Shown: positions 8,566 to 16,362, counted from the stretch's first letter. The stretch is 64,000 nucleotides of DNA from Veillonella parvula (GCF_036456085.1 NZ_CP138632.1:1903001-1967000), one strand, 5' to 3'. Made by a program: numbers and translations. Notes: a model not told the origin generated them from the letters alone.

Positions 8566-9459
8566 ATGAAAATAATAAAATTTATTTTTTTATTGCTAGC
8601 AGTAATATGTTGTATTATAATAATGTCTTTTTTTGATTCTAAAGTATGCCCAGTAGGAACTAATATTGCGGGGATATTACTAGGGCTAATTTTCCCACAA
8701 TTTATAAATTCTATTCAGGATTTTCGTGATACGACTAATTGGAAAACATCGCAAAGAAAATTATTACGAGGTAAACTTATAAATGATAATACCTTTATAA
8801 GAATATCTTTTGCCTATCTCTATCGTATCAAGTCAGGTAATAAGTATCTATTGGTTAAAAATGAAAGAGGAACTGGAAAGTACCAGCCTGTTGGTGGTGT
8901 CTATCAATTTGATGAAGCTGAAAGATTAAACCTACAACGATTATTTCAAATAATAGATGATAATAAAATGCCAATAGATGAATCATCAAGAAATGACTAT
9001 AGACTCAGAATGGAAAATAAGTATTTACGTAAGTTTATAAAGTACTTTGATAAGGAGAAAAAAAGAGAAAATATTGAAGATTTGAGCCGTGAATTTAGGG
9101 AGGAGCTAATAGAAAAAGGAATTGTAAATTGGGAAAAGATTTCTTACCGGTATTGCGGAAGACATATAACAGATTTACAATTTGGAGCGCATTTTCAAAC
9201 TTATGAAATACTTTTGGCTGATATTGTAGAACTTTTACCTACTGAAAGTCAAAGAAAAGATTTAAAATTATTAGAGGCCAAGTTATCTGATCAATATCGA
9301 TTTGCTACTGCAGAAGAGATTTCTTCATTTGGTGTAAATACAGCTTTAGGACAGTTTAAAGATGAAATTGCTAATCATACAGTAAAAATTCTAGAAGAAA
9401 ATCAATGCAAATTAAGTAAAGAGATGAATGACTCAAAAGTATATACTATTAAAATATAA
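8566..9459 (+). CDS. CBASS effector: 2TM plus SMODS-associated NUDIX (Cap16-like)
   Basis: A 297-aa membrane protein. Two hydrophobic segments (residues 3-23 and about 33-50) anchor a cytoplasmic domain. A NUDIX-like fold follows: KYLLVKNERGTGKYQPVGG (94-111) and REFREELIEKG (175-185), matching the REUXEEXGU part of the Nudix box. A long insertion separates the two parts, as in the SMODS-associated NUDIX (Cap16) family. In CBASS this domain senses the cyclic nucleotide and the transmembrane part is the killing module. The ATG at 8566 is four bases past the CD-NTase stop; an in-frame ATG at 8548 would overlap it. No further effector or ubiquitin-like accessory genes follow, so the CBASS is a two-gene core. 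Confidence 0.8.
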   Translation: MKIIKFIFLLLAVICCIIIMSFFDSKVCPVGTNIAGILLGLIFPQFINSIQDFRDTTNWKTSQRKLLRGKLINDNTFIRISFAYLYRIKSGNKYLLVKNERGTGKYQPVGGVYQFDEAERLNLQRLFQIIDDNKMPIDESSRNDYRLRMENKYLRKFIKYFDKEKKRENIEDLSREFREELIEKGIVNWEKISYRYCGRHITDLQFGAHFQTYEILLADIVELLPTESQRKDLKLLEAKLSDQYRFATAEEISSFGVNTALGQFKDEIANHTVKILEENQCKLSKEMNDSKVYTIKI

Positions 9460-9513
9460 GTAAAACACGATATATTTTAATCACTAAATATCATATTTAT
9501 TATGAGGCCTAAA

Positions 9514-9837
9514 ATGAGCAATTTAGATTTTACTATTGGTTGTACAGTTACTTTCTTCAGCAAGAAGAGGAGAACTCCACCGAATTTAAATAATGGAATG
9601 TATTATCCTCATTTCGTTATAAAAGGTACTGAGGAGTATCTTGGTATCAACTTTATTGATGGTGAAGATGTCATCTTTGATAAGCCAATTCAAGCTAATG
9701 CTTTACCAGTATATGAAACCGTAGATTATTCTGCTCTACAAGCAGGTACTGAGTTCCTTATTATGGAAGGTGGCAATGTTGTTGGAGAAGGGATTGTAAA
9801 AGAAATCTTTCAACATAAACCATATGGGAGTAAATAA
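9514..9837 (+). CDS. Stand-alone EF-Tu domain-3-like protein, copy 1
   Basis: A 107-aa protein resembling only the C-terminal beta-barrel of elongation factor Tu. It has the RRTPPNLNNGMYYPHFVIKG segment (EF-Tu GGRxTPFxxGYRPQFY), an EYLGINFIDGEDV strand pair, and FLIMEGGNVVGEGIVKEI, matching EF-Tu FxIREGGRTVGAGVV. There is no GTPase domain. The ATG at 9514 (MSNLDFTIG) is preferred because GAGG lies six bases before it; an ATG at 9502 adds MRPK without a ribosome site. It differs from copy 2 (11529) at five of 107 residues. Role unknown; it could mimic EF-Tu domain 3 as a decoy or bind tRNA or the neighbouring zinc protein. Those are guesses. Confidence 0.7.
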   Translation: MSNLDFTIGCTVTFFSKKRRTPPNLNNGMYYPHFVIKGTEEYLGINFIDGEDVIFDKPIQANALPVYETVDYSALQAGTEFLIMEGGNVVGEGIVKEIFQHKPYGSK

Positions 9838-9839
9838 CT

Positions 9840-10142
9840 ATGGGCTATAAAAATGTATGTGTAACCTGCCGGATCTCCTTGTCGGAGGGCACAAACTACG
9901 AGTTGTTTAACAGAAATAAAACTTGCCCTACATGTAAAGGTAAAATGTACTTTGTGAACGAGAAGTTCAAAGCCCCTAAAAAATCTAATGACAAAGAATG
10001 GAAGATTATCGAGTATTTGTTGTTGAGCGGCTATGATTTTCGTAATCCTTATTGTGGACATGAGCAATGTATTTATTTTGAGTTCCCTAAGAACCTGCAA
10101 GAGGCAGAAGAGTTTATCCGTGAAATGAGGAATTTAGACTAA
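9840..10142 (+). CDS. Small zinc-ribbon protein, copy 1
   Basis: A 100-aa soluble protein. CVTC (residues 7-10) and CPTC (29-32) form a probable zinc ribbon, and a second Cys/His group, CGHEQC (72-77), may bind another metal. The C-terminal half is helical and acidic. It starts two bases after the EF-Tu-like gene and is always paired with it in the two local copies, so the two products probably work together. It differs from copy 2 at seven of 100 residues, and all the Cys are conserved. Function unrecognised. Confidence 0.65.
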   Translation: MGYKNVCVTCRISLSEGTNYELFNRNKTCPTCKGKMYFVNEKFKAPKKSNDKEWKIIEYLLLSGYDFRNPYCGHEQCIYFEFPKNLQEAEEFIREMRNLD

Positions 10143-10157
10143 GTCAGGAGGTTTCGT

Positions 10158-10985
10158 ATGGCACCACAAATTATCGATTTTTCGTTCTGGAATGAAATGT
10201 GGAAACAAAGTTATTATGATCGTGAGAAAGGGATTCGGGCGAATCCATTATTAGAGTATTGGGACAAGCGGGCCAATGACTTTTCTCTCATGCGTAAAAG
10301 CAATGATTACGACTTTGGTCGCAAAGTGTATGCTGCATTGAGTGGTGTGTTGACTGCTGATTCTAATATGCTAGATATAGGGGCCGGCCCAGGTTCATTT
10401 ACGATTCCCTTTGCTCAACATATTAAATCTGTCACTGCTATTGAACCTTCCAAGGGGATGGTAGAGATATTAAAAGAAAATGCCAAAGAGGCTGGTGTAG
10501 ATAATTTCGATATTATTGAAGAGTTAATTCAGGACTTACCTCAAGATGACTCTTCTGATTTTCAATTTGACCTTGTAGCTGTATCTCTTGTGCTTTGGAT
10601 GTTTCCTGATGTGTGGCCTCGACTTTTACAAATGGAACAATATTCTAAAGGCTATTGTGCCATTGTAGCAGGTATTCCTGATTGGAAGAACCCTCGAGAA
10701 GCTAGTAAATCTGATGTACAAGAGTTCCAAATCCTCTATAATATGTTGCTTTCACAAGGACGTTCGCCTAATGTAAGTGTTATTGATTATCGATGTGAGC
10801 GGACTGTGGAAGATGAAATCGAGTGTCGAAAAATCATATACGAACAGTATTATGGGGATTTAACCGCTGATGCGGAGGAGCAAATTAAGAAGGATATCAT
10901 AGCAAAGGCTAAGGATAATAAATGTTTGATTTCCTCTCGGGCGGCCATCATCTGGTGGAACCCAAAGGAAATTGTTAGTGCCTAG
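10158..10985 (+). CDS. Class I SAM-dependent methyltransferase
   Basis: A 275-aa cytoplasmic methyltransferase. The SAM-binding motif I is MLDIGAGPGSFTIPFA at about residue 72 and the acidic ribose-binding Glu is in VTAIEPSKGM. The post-motif VAVSLVLWMFPDVWP matches motif IV. AGGAGG precedes the ATG. Substrate cannot be deduced. It sits between the two copies of the EF-Tu-like cassette and ends in its own terminator, so it may be cotranscribed with copy 1. Confidence 0.85.
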   Translation: MAPQIIDFSFWNEMWKQSYYDREKGIRANPLLEYWDKRANDFSLMRKSNDYDFGRKVYAALSGVLTADSNMLDIGAGPGSFTIPFAQHIKSVTAIEPSKGMVEILKENAKEAGVDNFDIIEELIQDLPQDDSSDFQFDLVAVSLVLWMFPDVWPRLLQMEQYSKGYCAIVAGIPDWKNPREASKSDVQEFQILYNMLLSQGRSPNVSVIDYRCERTVEDEIECRKIIYEQYYGDLTADAEEQIKKDIIAKAKDNKCLISSRAAIIWWNPKEIVSA

Positions 10986-10995
10986 TTTAATAATT

Positions 10996-11029
10996 AAGCC
11001 AATAGATTATGCTATCTATTGGCTTTTAT
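10996..11029 (+). terminator. Terminator after the methyltransferase gene
   Basis: AAGCCAATAGAT pairs with ATCTATTGGCTT and is followed by TTATATT, ten bases after the stop. Confidence 0.85.
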
Positions 11030-11109
11030 ATTGTATCGAAAAATTGGTATACTGATTTTAAGTTAATCGATTATATATTTTGAAGGTTAATTTGTAAAAA
11101 CGAGGAAAT

Positions 11110-11520
11110 ATGAAAATGACAAAATCTTCTGGCAATCATTCCAAATATTCTCTCCACGATGCAAGGGTACAGAAAATAGAATACGTAGACGATGATTTAA
11201 TCTTTACATTTGATTATATTTTCTCCTATGAGAATGGTGTTGAACAGACTCATAAGGCTCAAGTTGTGTTTGAGACGTGCGATATAGATTTTTTTGAAAT
11301 TCTCGTATTTAATAATACAATACTAGATACTTTTACAGGTAAAAGAATTGAGTTACCTCAGTATCAACAGGATTATAGTGAAAGCGAATTTGAGGTCATT
11401 ACGGAGACCTATAATTGGGGACACGCTGTATTCCAGGGTTGGTTATGGACCGAAGGGAATCCCGTACATTGTATAATGAACATATACTTTAAAGGTGATA
11501 TGGTATATGTAGTTGAATGA
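11110..11520 (+). CDS. Unrecognised acidic 136-aa protein
   Basis: A soluble, acidic protein with alternating beta-like segments (HDARVQKIEYVDDDLIFTFDYIF, then FETCDIDFFEILVFNNTIL) and two Trp near YNWGHAVFQGWLW. No signal peptide or known motif is visible. The size and composition resemble many immunity proteins, and a SUFU-domain protein lies nearby, but this is only a resemblance. Its stop codon (TGA) overlaps an ATG of the second EF-Tu-like copy as ATGA, so the two are translationally linked. GAGG lies four bases before the ATG. Confidence 0.55.
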   Translation: MKMTKSSGNHSKYSLHDARVQKIEYVDDDLIFTFDYIFSYENGVEQTHKAQVVFETCDIDFFEILVFNNTILDTFTGKRIELPQYQQDYSESEFEVITETYNWGHAVFQGWLWTEGNPVHCIMNIYFKGDMVYVVE

Positions 11521-11528
11521 GGCCCGAA

Positions 11529-11852
11529 ATGAGTAATTTAGATTTTACTATTGGCTGTACAGTTATTTTCTTTAGCAAGAAGAGGAGAACTCCACCGAAT
11601 TTAAATAATGGAATGTACTATCCTCATTTTGTTATAAAAGGTACTGAGGAATATCTTGGTATCAATTTTATTGATGGTGAAGATGTCATCTTTGATAAAC
11701 AAATAGGAGCTAATGCGTTGCCAGTTTATGAAACTGTAGATTATTCTGCTCTACAAGCAGGTACTGAGTTCTTTATCATGGAAGGCGGAAATATTGTTGG
11801 TGAAGGGATTGTAAAAGAAATCTTTCAACATAAACCATATGGGAGTAAATAA
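11529..11852 (+). CDS. Stand-alone EF-Tu domain-3-like protein, copy 2
   Basis: A 107-aa paralogue of the protein at 9514, with the same EF-Tu C-terminal barrel features, ending KEIFQHKPYGSK. Substitutions are conservative and confined to loop or strand positions. The start at 11529 uses GAGG (11519-11522); the ATG at 11517 overlaps the previous stop and would add four residues. Placed directly after the 136-aa gene, whereas copy 1 follows the CBASS operon, so the cassette has been inserted behind two different genes. Confidence 0.7.
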   Translation: MSNLDFTIGCTVIFFSKKRRTPPNLNNGMYYPHFVIKGTEEYLGINFIDGEDVIFDKQIGANALPVYETVDYSALQAGTEFFIMEGGNIVGEGIVKEIFQHKPYGSK

Positions 11853-11854
11853 CT

Positions 11855-12157
11855 ATGGGCTATAAAAATGTATGTGTAAACTGCCGAATCTCTTTGTCGG
11901 AGGACACAAACTACGAACTGTTTAATACGAATAAAACCTGTCCCACATGTAAAGGCAAGATGTACTTTGTAAACGAAAAGTTTAAAGCCCCTAAAAAATC
12001 TAATGATAAAGAATGGAAACTTATCGAGTATTTGTTGTTGAGTGGTTATGATTTCCGTAATCCTTATTGTGGACATGAGCAATGTATTTATTTTGAGTTC
12101 CCTAAGAACCTGCAAGAGGCAGAGGCGTTTATTCGTGAGATGCGAAAGTTAAAGTAA
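11855..12157 (+). CDS. Small zinc-ribbon protein, copy 2
   Basis: A 100-aa paralogue of the protein at 9840. CVNC and CPTC form the ribbon and CGHEQC is kept. The C-terminus ends MRKLK instead of MRNLD. It begins two bases after its EF-Tu-like partner and is followed 20 bp later by a GNAT gene. Confidence 0.65.
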   Translation: MGYKNVCVNCRISLSEDTNYELFNTNKTCPTCKGKMYFVNEKFKAPKKSNDKEWKLIEYLLLSGYDFRNPYCGHEQCIYFEFPKNLQEAEAFIREMRKLK

Positions 12158-12177
12158 TCACTATTATTGGAGTTTAT

Positions 12178-12642
12178 ATGATTAAAATAATTGATGGCAA
12201 ACCGTATTTAGATCAAGTAAAAGAGCTAATTCAAGAATATACACAGTGGCTTGGTCGCGATTTGTCCTTTCAGAATTTAGATAAGGAATTAGCAGATATT
12301 GCTGAGAAATATACGGCGCTAAATGGTGAATTATTGGTTGCTATCGATGATAATGATGTGGTGCTCGGCATGGTGGCGTATTATCAGCATAGCGATACCC
12401 GTTGTGAAATGAAACGTTTATATGTGCGTCCTGAGGGGCGTGGTCATGCTCTCGGTGATCGTCTGATTGTAAGTATCGTGGACCATGCTAAGGCCTCTGG
12501 ATATAAAGAAATGGTGCTTGATACAATAGAACCGTTGCAGGCAGCGATCCATTTGTATAAGAAGCATGGCTTTGTTGAATGCGAGCCGTATTATCATAAC
12601 CCTATGGACGATGTTATCTATATGAGCAAGGAACTCGATTGA
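12178..12642 (+). CDS. GNAT-family N-acetyltransferase (first of three)
   Basis: A 154-aa acetyl-CoA-dependent acetyltransferase. The acetyl-CoA-binding motif A is MKRLYVRPEGRGHALGDRLI (residues 79-98), with a RGHALG pyrophosphate loop. The C-terminal strand is DTIEPLQAAIHLYKKHGFVECEPYYHNP. It most resembles small-molecule or amino-acid acetyltransferases of the YjhB/YitI kind. GGAG lies eight bases before the ATG. Acceptor unknown. Confidence 0.88.
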   Translation: MIKIIDGKPYLDQVKELIQEYTQWLGRDLSFQNLDKELADIAEKYTALNGELLVAIDDNDVVLGMVAYYQHSDTRCEMKRLYVRPEGRGHALGDRLIVSIVDHAKASGYKEMVLDTIEPLQAAIHLYKKHGFVECEPYYHNPMDDVIYMSKELD

Positions 12643-12676
12643 TAGCGCTATCTTGGGATTCATTGGAGGAGCTTTT

Positions 12677-13096
12677 ATGGCGATTATATATACCGAAGAA
12701 AAGAGTTTTACCCCCCAACAAGCCGCAGATTTATTCTTATCCGTCCGTTGGGTGGTAGGTAAATATCCTGATCGATTACACAAGGCGCTCATGAATTCCT
12801 CTCGTGTGATTTCTGCTTGGGATGGAGGTCGTTTAATAGGTCTTATTCGTGTCATGGATGATAGCGAACTTGTGTGCTTCATCAATTATGTGCTAGTTCA
12901 TCCTGATTATCATGGCCAAGGTATTGCAGGGCACTTGCTAGAAATGGTGAAAGACGCTTACAAATCATATTTGTACATCAATGTTATGATTGGTGAAAGC
13001 AAGAATGCTTCATTCTATGAGAAGCATGGTTTTAAAGTAAAGGAAAATTCCTTACCGATGCAATATCGCAATGTACCTAAATATACGAAAAAGTAA
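12677..13096 (+). CDS. GNAT-family N-acetyltransferase (second of three)
   Basis: A 139-aa GNAT protein. Motif A is VLVHPDYHGQGIAGHLLEM with the GQGIAG loop at about residues 83-88, and the terminal part is ASFYEKHGFKVKEN. The start at 12677 has GGAGG seven bases upstream; the frame opens earlier at 12653 without one. It is probably in one unit with the preceding GNAT gene (34 bp gap). Acceptor unknown. Confidence 0.88.
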   Translation: MAIIYTEEKSFTPQQAADLFLSVRWVVGKYPDRLHKALMNSSRVISAWDGGRLIGLIRVMDDSELVCFINYVLVHPDYHGQGIAGHLLEMVKDAYKSYLYINVMIGESKNASFYEKHGFKVKENSLPMQYRNVPKYTKK

Positions 13097-13102
13097 ATAG
13101 AG

Positions 13103-13192
13103 ACAAAGGCTACACAAGATCAAGGTGCCGATTTAATGATATAGTTTATAAATTAAATGGGGACATTACTAATCAATGTGTAGCCTTTGTTG
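13103..13192 (+). terminator. Long-loop inverted repeat after the second GNAT gene
   Basis: A 14-base perfect inverted repeat, ACAAAGGCTACACA (13103-13116) and TGTGTAGCCTTTGT (13177-13190), separated by 60 bases and followed by TGTTT. It may act as a terminator with a folded loop. Why it is so long is unexplained. Confidence 0.5.
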
Positions 13193-13267
13193 TTTAAACA
13201 TTATATACTTAAATGAGTAAATTAATACATTGTGTGTCTATTGTATAGAGTGGGAGGTATTATAAGT

Positions 13268-14008
13268 ATGTTTTCCTGGTTAAAAAATCTTTTTTCTTCT
13301 AATAAAGAATCTCTTGATTCTCATACGAGAGTAGATACTACAAAGTCTGTCGAGCTAAATTCTGATTTATCGGATGATGAACTGGATCCTTGTACAATTG
13401 GGTGGGATGCGATTACTGCAGAATGTGAACGTGTATATCCTGGTCAAACTGATCCTATGCATTTTGGAACATTGATTAGCTGGCGGCTTGGTGGTGATAG
13501 CCCTCTTGATGGTATCAGCGTGTATGATGATGGAGATAATTGGCACTTTGTAACATATGGTTTGTCCGAGTTGTATGAAAAGGATAGCGAAGATCCTACA
13601 ATCAGTGGTTACGGCATGGAGTTTACTTATCGCTTAGATAAAGCAAGTGCCAACGATGATGAGATCAGAAGTGTTTGTGGTGTATTACAACAAATTGCAA
13701 AATTTACTTTTACTGCTGGAGAAATTTTTAAACCTTATGAATATCTTTATAGTGGGCAAACAGAGGGCATAGACTCAAATAATAGTTCCAATATTGTTGG
13801 CTTTATTACTATTCCTGATGCTAAATTGCAAACTCTTGATACTCCTAATGGCAAATTAGAATTTGTAGAATTTATCGGTGTGACTAACGAAGAATTACTT
13901 GCTGTAAAAGACAAGAAGATGACAGTACAAGAATTATATGAGTTGTTGGGGACTGATGTAACATCTTATAATAGAAATCCGGTTCTTGAGTATAATGGTG
14001 CTGAGTAA
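13268..14008 (+). CDS. SUFU (suppressor of fused) domain protein
   Basis: A 246-aa cytoplasmic protein with the bacterial suppressor-of-fused fold. Landmarks are HFGTLISWRLGGDSPLDGISVYDD, WHFVTYGLSELYEK, and the GYGMEFTYRL strand, followed by a domain ending in VTSYNRNPVLEYNGAE. The first 45 residues are a polar linker. In bacteria SUFU-domain proteins often act as immunity proteins in polymorphic-toxin loci or as proteins of unknown role; no toxin gene is adjacent here. The start at 13268 follows a GGGAGG site; the longer frame from 13232 lacks one. Confidence 0.85.
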   Translation: MFSWLKNLFSSNKESLDSHTRVDTTKSVELNSDLSDDELDPCTIGWDAITAECERVYPGQTDPMHFGTLISWRLGGDSPLDGISVYDDGDNWHFVTYGLSELYEKDSEDPTISGYGMEFTYRLDKASANDDEIRSVCGVLQQIAKFTFTAGEIFKPYEYLYSGQTEGIDSNNSSNIVGFITIPDAKLQTLDTPNGKLEFVEFIGVTNEELLAVKDKKMTVQELYELLGTDVTSYNRNPVLEYNGAE

Positions 14009-14110
14009 TAACTATTAGTAATATTAAAGAAATAAATTGATAAAGCAGTATCAGAATGTCCCGAAATATACGAGTAAATAATAGAGAGATAAAGAAAGAT
14101 ATATAAGGTC

Positions 14111-14599
14111 ATGAAGATATTAATACGAAAAGCAACAACGGATGATTTAGACATAGTAACTCATATTGAAGCAACTTGTTTTCCTCCGGCAGAGGCGGCG
14201 CCTCGTGAGGCTTTTAAGGAACGATTAGACCATTATGCAGGTCAGTTTTTAATTGCCTTTGACAGCGATACACCTATTGGTTTTATCGATGGATTTGTAA
14301 CAAATGATGAAATCTTAACGGATGAGATGTTTGCCGATGCTTTGCTACATAATCCTAAGGGTGCTTGGCAGATGATTTTTGGTCTAAATACATTGCCAGA
14401 ATACCGCAATCGAGGAGTGGGTGGTCAGTTAATAGAGGCTTTCATAAAATTGGCCAGAGAGGAAAACCGAAAGGGCGTAATTCTAACCTGTAAGGAAGAA
14501 AAGATACCTTATTATGCCAAGTTTGGTTTTGTAAATGAAGGGGCGTCAACGTCGGATCATGGCGGTGCCAAATGGTATCAAATGCGCCTTGAATTGTAG
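14111..14599 (+). CDS. GNAT-family N-acetyltransferase (third of three)
   Basis: A 162-aa GNAT protein of the arylalkylamine-acetyltransferase-like (PA4866/YpeA) type. It has MKILIRKATTDDLDIVTHIE at the start, motif A in LNTLPEYRNRGVGGQLIEAF with the RNRGVGG loop, and CKEEKIPYYAKFGFVNEG at the end. The ATG is preceded only by a weak AAGG. It ends in a strong terminator at 14668. It is not closely similar to the two GNAT proteins upstream, so the three are not recent duplicates. Confidence 0.88.
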   Translation: MKILIRKATTDDLDIVTHIEATCFPPAEAAPREAFKERLDHYAGQFLIAFDSDTPIGFIDGFVTNDEILTDEMFADALLHNPKGAWQMIFGLNTLPEYRNRGVGGQLIEAFIKLAREENRKGVILTCKEEKIPYYAKFGFVNEGASTSDHGGAKWYQMRLEL

Positions 14600-14667
14600 C
14601 GGAAAAGTTATTAATTGATAAAAATAAATTATAGAACTTGAAGGGCTATTCTACAGATTGTCCTAAT

Positions 14668-14714
14668 GAGAAGCTAAAACTCCGCTTAGTGGTTGAGTTT
14701 TAGCTTCTCTTTTG
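14668..14714 (+). terminator. Terminator after the third GNAT gene
   Basis: GAGAAGCTAAAACTC pairs with GAGTTTTAGCTTCTC, followed by TTTTGC. Confidence 0.9.
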
Positions 14715-14761
14715 CTAAAAAGTGTAGATTTTACAAGGATAGCCGTACCCCTATACGTTTA

Positions 14762-14790
14762 TTGACACTATATATCCCTCATGCTACGAT
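14762..14790 (+). promoter_or_regulatory. Promoter of the cobalamin-transport operon
   Basis: TTGACA (14762-14767), a 17-base spacer and TACGAT (14785-14790) with an extended TGC before the -10. Transcription should begin near 14797, just ahead of the riboswitch. Confidence 0.75.
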
Positions 14791-14804
14791 GAGGAAAATC
14801 ACAT

Positions 14805-15015
14805 ATGATTGGGTTAGGTGTCTATTGACTTAATAGAGAATTTGGTACAAGCCAAAGCGGTCACGCCACTGTAACAGCGAGGTACTTTGCATAGAGGGTA
14901 AAATGCTCTCGGTCACTGAAGTTTTTGGGAAGGCGCAAAGTAACGTTAAACTGGAGCCAGGAGAACTGCCTAATTAACAATTGCCAATTGACCTGCGAGA
15001 GACAGGGATGGGGAT
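14805..15015 (+). promoter_or_regulatory. Cobalamin (B12) riboswitch
   Basis: The leader carries the conserved cobalamin aptamer elements. These are GGTTAGGTG near 14813, CGGTCACGCCACTGTAA (14858-14874), a GGTCACTGAAG segment near 14911, and the B12 box GAGCCAGGAGAACTGCC (14955-14971). The GACCTGCGAGAGACAGGG segment follows. Bound adenosyl- or other cobalamin is expected to lower expression of the downstream importer. The terminator at 15109 forms the likely expression platform. Confidence 0.92.
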
Positions 15016-15108
15016 TGATATAGATGGATTTATACTAGCTATGCATAGTTGAAAGCTCATACTATATGCTAGCTTATTAGGCGTGGTAGTTAGTCTAACT
15101 GAGATGAC

Positions 15109-15143
15109 AGCCCGTTTCCTCTTCGTGGGGAAACGGGCTTTTT
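15109..15143 (+). terminator. Riboswitch-controlled terminator
   Basis: AGCCCGTTTCC pairs with GGAAACGGGCT with a CTCTTCGTG loop, then TTTTTAT. It lies between the B12 aptamer and the first gene, so premature termination when cobalamin is bound is the expected mechanism. Confidence 0.85.
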
Positions 15144-15189
15144 ATGTACACTTATGGTGATAGTTTTAGTTGAGAGAAGAGGGATACTT

Positions 15190-16362
15190 ATGTTCAAACA
15201 GAAGAAGTTTATGACTTATTTAGCCATGGTTTTCCTCCTAATTGTTAGTATGCTCATCGCTGCATGTGGAGGTCCTAGTGAGACAAAGAAAGATACGGCG
15301 CAAAATAACAAGCCAATCGAAATCACAGACGTAACAGGGCGTACGGTAACGCTCAAAAAGCCAGCAGAGAGAATTGTTTTACAATGGAGTGGTGCCGGTG
15401 GTCCATTCTTTACGATTTCTGCACTTATGGGCAAGGATACGCCGAAGGTTATTGCCGGCATGGATACATCCTTACAGGATTACAGAGCGGATATGTGGAA
15501 GCACTTTACTGCTGAAATGCCCGAGTTAGCTAAGATTCCAGTAGTTGGTACTATCGGTGATAAAACATTTAACGTGGAGCAAGTTATTTCCTTGAACCCA
15601 GATGTTATTTTCATTCCTGTTGATTTGAAAGAACAATATGAGTCCGATGTTAAGCTAAAATTAGATGCAGCAGGTGTACAAACGATTTACATTGACTACC
15701 ATGCTGAAAAACTTGAAAGTCATCAAAAATCCATCGAAGCCATCGGCAAGGCTTTAGGTAAAGAAGAACGAGCTGCAGAAATTAGCAAGTTCTATACGGA
15801 TCGCGTGACAAGAGTTCTCGACCGTGTTAGTAAAATTAATAAACCAAAACCAACAGTTTACCTTGAAGTTGGTATGAATGGTCCGGAAGAATTTGGTAAT
15901 TCTTTTAGTAGCAATTACTCTTGGGGGGCATTAGCTACTATGGCTGGTGCTGATGTCATCACCAAGGATGTTATTAAGAAAACGTCTCCTATTAATCCAG
16001 AGTTTATACTTGAAAAAAATCCAGATATCATCATGATCATGGGTTCTTACTGGCCTAAGAAACCAACCTCTATGCGTTTAGGTTTTGAAGCAACCGAAGC
16101 TTCATCTCAAGAGTTGTTGAAAGCTTTCACAACAGAACGTCAAGGTTGGAGTGATTTGAAAGCTGTTGAAAATAAACAAGTTTATTCCGCGCATCATGGT
16201 CTTCCACGCGAAGTATTTGATGCGGCTGTATTCGAATATTTAGCAAAAACATTCTATCCTGAAGAGTTTAAGGATGTAGACCCAGAAGCTACACTTAAAG
16301 AGTTCTATGACAAATTCTTGCCATATTCTTACAGTGGTATCTGGTTTATGCATATGAACTAG
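15190..16362 (+). CDS. btuF: Corrinoid/iron-type ABC substrate-binding lipoprotein 1
   Basis: A 390-aa periplasmic binding protein of the FecB/BtuF class. The signal peptide ends in lipobox LIAAC at about residue 22. The two Rossmann-like lobes are joined by a long helix. Class landmarks are ITDVTGRTVTLKKPAERIVLQW, VISLNPDVIFIPVDLKEQYE, and ILEKNPDIIMIMGSYWPK. The start at 15190 follows an AGAGGGAT ribosome site. The B12 riboswitch upstream points to cobalamin or a precursor as substrate. It is directly followed by a close paralogue (16465), so the importer has two binding proteins. The gene symbol is by function and context, not by proof. Confidence 0.8.
   Translation: MFKQKKFMTYLAMVFLLIVSMLIAACGGPSETKKDTAQNNKPIEITDVTGRTVTLKKPAERIVLQWSGAGGPFFTISALMGKDTPKVIAGMDTSLQDYRADMWKHFTAEMPELAKIPVVGTIGDKTFNVEQVISLNPDVIFIPVDLKEQYESDVKLKLDAAGVQTIYIDYHAEKLESHQKSIEAIGKALGKEERAAEISKFYTDRVTRVLDRVSKINKPKPTVYLEVGMNGPEEFGNSFSSNYSWGALATMAGADVITKDVIKKTSPINPEFILEKNPDIIMIMGSYWPKKPTSMRLGFEATEASSQELLKAFTTERQGWSDLKAVENKQVYSAHHGLPREVFDAAVFEYLAKTFYPEEFKDVDPEATLKEFYDKFLPYSYSGIWFMHMN

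Larger units (their letters stand above)
9502..10142 (+). repeat. Duplicated two-gene cassette, copy 1
   Basis: A 641-bp segment with a near-identical copy at 11517-12157, offset by exactly 2015 bp. It encodes the EF-Tu domain-3-like protein and the zinc-ribbon protein in the same two-base spacing. The sequences outside these limits are unrelated. No terminal repeats or transposase mark the borders. Confidence 0.9.
11517..12157 (+). repeat. Duplicated two-gene cassette, copy 2
   Basis: Second copy of the segment at 9502-10142, same length and same internal spacing, offset 2015 bp. Many differences lie at third codon positions, which shows both copies have been kept under protein-level selection. 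Confidence 0.9.

Noticed and set aside
9502..12157. Insertion sequence or transposon as cause of the duplicated cassette
   Set aside because: No transposase, no terminal inverted repeats and no target-site duplications at the borders; a simple duplication explains it better.
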